Shown in pieces: positions 28,301 to 29,543 of a DNA stretch of 29,543 nt. Position 1 is the first letter of the stretch. Each line of letters starts with the position of its first letter. The stretch is taken from positions 1 to 29,543 of the IMG/VR virus record IMGVR_UViG_3300022602_000309, one strand, 5' to 3'. The DNA is from a virus. The notes beneath the pieces were generated by a model, which saw only the letters and a program-made list of their open reading frames with translations, made no database searches and was not told the DNA's origin. The position numbers were made by a program, and so were the translations under genes.

Positions 28301-28597
28301 ATGACCAATCTATATGCTCAAGAGGCCTTATCCCGTGCTAGAGGCAATACAAGCGGGCTTAACTATCAGACGATATTTGCGGGCTTTATGGCTAGAGGTA
28401 TTCCTTCCAGCGAGATCATTCCCCGTGAGAATGTTTTAACCTATAAAGCATGGCAAGCAATAGGCCGGCAAGTAAAAAAAGGTGAAAAAGGGGTCAAGGT
28501 TATTACATGGATCAGATATACCGACAAAACCGGCCAAGAAGTCGTTAAACCGCAATCCGCTTATGTATTTCATATTTCACAGACTGAAAGGGTATAA
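28301..28597 (+). CDS. Stand-alone ArdC N-terminal-domain protein
   Basis: 98 residues. The core ENVLTYKAWQAIGRQVKKGE, KGVKVITWI and YVFHISQTE matches the end of the ArdC N-terminal (DUF1738-type) domain: N-x-L-T/Y-x-x-W...VKKGEKG. In full-length ArdC antirestriction proteins (about 300 residues) this domain binds single-stranded DNA and a zinc metalloprotease-like domain follows. Here the protein ends at the DNA-binding part. It may protect incoming DNA or act in replication; a direct antirestriction effect is uncertain without the second domain. It lies in the early operon, where anti-defence genes are often placed. Confidence 0.75.
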   Translation: MTNLYAQEALSRARGNTSGLNYQTIFAGFMARGIPSSEIIPRENVLTYKAWQAIGRQVKKGEKGVKVITWIRYTDKTGQEVVKPQSAYVFHISQTERV

Positions 28598-28599
28598 AA

Positions 28600-28803
28600 A
28601 TGAGATTTAGCAAAGAAAACTTAAAAGATCATCTAATCAACACATTGTTAAATCTTGAAAAAGATTGGAATTTTGACCCTCAAAATGGTTTTGACCAAGT
28701 GAAAACAAGTGATTTTCATAGAATTATGGCTTATGGATACTATCAGGCTTTGAATGATTTGTATGATGATGTTGAATACAACAATATAAGAGAAAACCAA
28801 TGA
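28600..28803 (+). CDS. Hypothetical early protein
   Basis: 67 residues: MRFSKENLKDHLINTLLNLE, KDWNFDPQNGFDQVKTSDFH, then RIMAYGYYQALNDLYDDVEY and NNIRENQ. Helical and acidic at the C-terminus; no recognised family. It starts two bases after the ArdC-domain gene with GGG of that gene's end as a weak ribosome site, and its stop overlaps the next start (ATGA). Confidence 0.7.
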   Translation: MRFSKENLKDHLINTLLNLEKDWNFDPQNGFDQVKTSDFHRIMAYGYYQALNDLYDDVEYNNIRENQ

Positions 28804-28955
28804 TTCTTACCACTTGCGAAAAATGCGGGTTTAAATCCCCGCAATATTGCTTTAAAAAATCCACGGCCTATCGCTATCAATACGCAATAGGTTATAGGTA
28901 TTTCTCAACCGGCCACGGCTTCGGCTTGTGCCATAAATGTAAAAAAGGGGCTTAA
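28800..28955 (+). CDS. 51-residue zinc-ribbon protein
   Basis: ATG at 28800 overlapping the previous TGA; TAA at 28953-28955. Two metal-binding pairs, C6/C9 (TCEKCGF) and C44/C47 (LCHKC), are separated by a Tyr-rich stretch (YRYQYAIGYRYFSTGHGFG); C17 and H39/H45 are additional candidates. A small zinc ribbon of this kind commonly binds nucleic acid or modulates polymerase or repair enzymes. Specific function unknown. The ATGA overlap and the following gene's start two bases later support it as real. Confidence 0.75.
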   Translation: MILTTCEKCGFKSPQYCFKKSTAYRYQYAIGYRYFSTGHGFGLCHKCKKGA

Positions 28956-28957
28956 TC

Positions 28958-29308
28958 ATGAAACAGACTGTATATCTTGACGATTTTAGACGGGCTTTCC
29001 ACGATTGCGGGAGAGGTAATCAATTTAGCTATGAGGGTTTGGGAGTGCTTTTTGATTGGTTTGAAGAAATGGACAATTCAACCGGAATCGAATCCGAGCT
29101 TGATGTAATCGCTATATGTTGCGAGTTTTCGGAAGAATATTACAAAGACACCGCAAATAGCTACGGCATTGATATCGAGGGAATGGAAGAATCAGAGGCC
29201 TTGCAAACTGTTATTGATTACCTACAAGAAAACACACTATATGTAGGCATGACCTCAATACAAGAGGGTGCGGAGCATCTTGATTGTGTTATTTATCAAG
29301 ATTTTTAG
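28958..29308 (+). CDS. Conserved phage/plasmid hypothetical protein
   Basis: 116 residues, acidic. It begins MKQTVYLDDFRRAFHDCGRG, then NQFSYEGLGVLFDWFEEMDN, and ESELDVIAICCEFSEEYY in the middle. I recognise the DFRxAFxDxGRxxxFSxEGLxxLFD start and ELDVIAxCCE block as a family conserved in phages and plasmids, of unknown function. It sits in a run of small early genes together with the ArdC-domain protein, so an anti-defence or host-interaction role is possible but unproven. Confidence 0.8.
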   Translation: MKQTVYLDDFRRAFHDCGRGNQFSYEGLGVLFDWFEEMDNSTGIESELDVIAICCEFSEEYYKDTANSYGIDIEGMEESEALQTVIDYLQENTLYVGMTSIQEGAEHLDCVIYQDF

Positions 29309-29314
29309 GGAAAA

Positions 29315-29476
29315 ATGATGGAATTTCACTACATAGACCGGAACGGGATAGCCCTTGATGATTACGGGCATGAATTTAGGGATGAAAACGGCCAAATTGT
29401 AATAGTGCCACCGGAAGAACGGGGATTTTATGATTTAGCTTATAGACCTGATGAACAACCAAGAAAGGATGATTAA
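29315..29476 (+). CDS. 53-residue acidic hypothetical protein
   Basis: ATG at 29315 (a second ATG directly follows) with AGGGA upstream; TAA at 29474-29476. The sequence includes MMEFHYIDRNGIALDDYGHE, FRDENGQIVIVPPEERGF and YDLAYRPDEQPRKDD. Strongly acidic, probably partly extended; small acidic proteins are frequent among phage early genes, where some mimic DNA or block host enzymes. No family recognised. Confidence 0.65.
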   Translation: MMEFHYIDRNGIALDDYGHEFRDENGQIVIVPPEERGFYDLAYRPDEQPRKDD

Positions 29477-29478
29477 AA

Positions 29479-29543
29479 ATGAACCAATCAGATATAGATA
29501 CATTGTGGAAAGTGCTTACTACTGTATGGAGTGAGCTTTTATC
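29479..29543 (+). CDS. Start of an early gene cut by window end
   Basis: An ATG at 29479, two bases after the previous stop, opens a frame to the window edge: MNQSDIDTLWKVLTTVWSEL. Only 21 codons are visible, so nothing can be said about function beyond a helical, amphipathic start. Close packing with the preceding gene supports it. Confidence 0.55.
   Translation, partial: MNQSDIDTLWKVLTTVWSELL

Noticed and set aside
1-29543. tRNA genes, insertion sequences, integrase, CRISPR arrays
   Set aside because: Looked for by eye; no cloverleaf, transposase, integrase motif or spacer-repeat array was noticed. A dedicated search could still find a small tRNA.

Overview
The window is part of a tailed double-stranded DNA phage (Caudoviricetes). 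It is truncated at both ends: the leftmost and rightmost coding regions run off the edges. The core is a recognisable morphogenesis module read right to left on the minus strand: small terminase, large terminase, P22-type portal, GroES-like co-chaperonin, scaffold, major capsid protein, neck/adaptor proteins and tail fibres. No tape-measure gene appears between capsid and fibres, and two adaptor/tail-tube-type proteins are present, so a short-tailed (podovirus-like) virion is the best inference. The sequence is AT-rich. Two perfect CTGT-N8-ACAG LexA boxes point to a beta- or gammaproteobacterial host. The overall gene style resembles uncultured freshwater or marine phages, but that is memory-based inference, not a search result.

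Layout. (1) 1-5733, minus: tail and receptor-binding region. It holds two tandem glycine-rich paralogues separated by a PKHD-type 2-oxoglutarate/Fe(II) hydroxylase gene, a protein made of regular 20-22 residue repeats, and a fibre with a C-terminal S74 intramolecular chaperone. (2) 5744-11405, minus: two neck/adaptor-type proteins and an array of small, mostly Lys/Gly-rich proteins, many coupled by TAATG or ATGA overlaps, plus a small membrane protein. (3) 11407-14702, minus: two virion structural proteins separated by a UUCG-loop terminator, the second with its own sigma70-like promoter. (4) 14840-17870, plus: a three-gene cassette on the opposite strand (TPR-glycosyltransferase, second GT9-like protein, SGNH hydrolase), which looks like a glycan-modification module. 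(5) 17884-26743, minus: a small conserved protein between two terminators, then capsid, scaffold, co-chaperonin, portal and large terminase. Upstream of the large terminase lies a chain of tiny coupled genes, including a 23-residue hydrophobic peptide and a stand-alone LexA-type winged helix. (6) 26825-27547, minus: small terminase. (7) 27548-27778: a 231-bp divergent control region with two adjacent SOS boxes, a perfect 17-bp palindrome, an FNR-like dyad and a terminator/attenuator hairpin. (8) 27779-29543, plus: a tightly packed operon of small, probably early, accessory genes, including an ArdC N-terminal-domain protein and a zinc-ribbon protein.

How it fits together. Packaging and early genes diverge from one dense regulatory region. 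The SOS boxes suggest host LexA restrains one or both directions and releases them on DNA damage. The phage also carries a LexA-fold DNA-binding protein, without the peptidase domain, just upstream of terL. Structural genes are split into at least three transcription units by intrinsic terminators. The plus-strand glycan cassette sits between capsid and tail genes and may decorate virion or host-surface glycans. No integrase, lysozyme/endolysin, polymerase, tRNA, CRISPR array or insertion sequence was seen.
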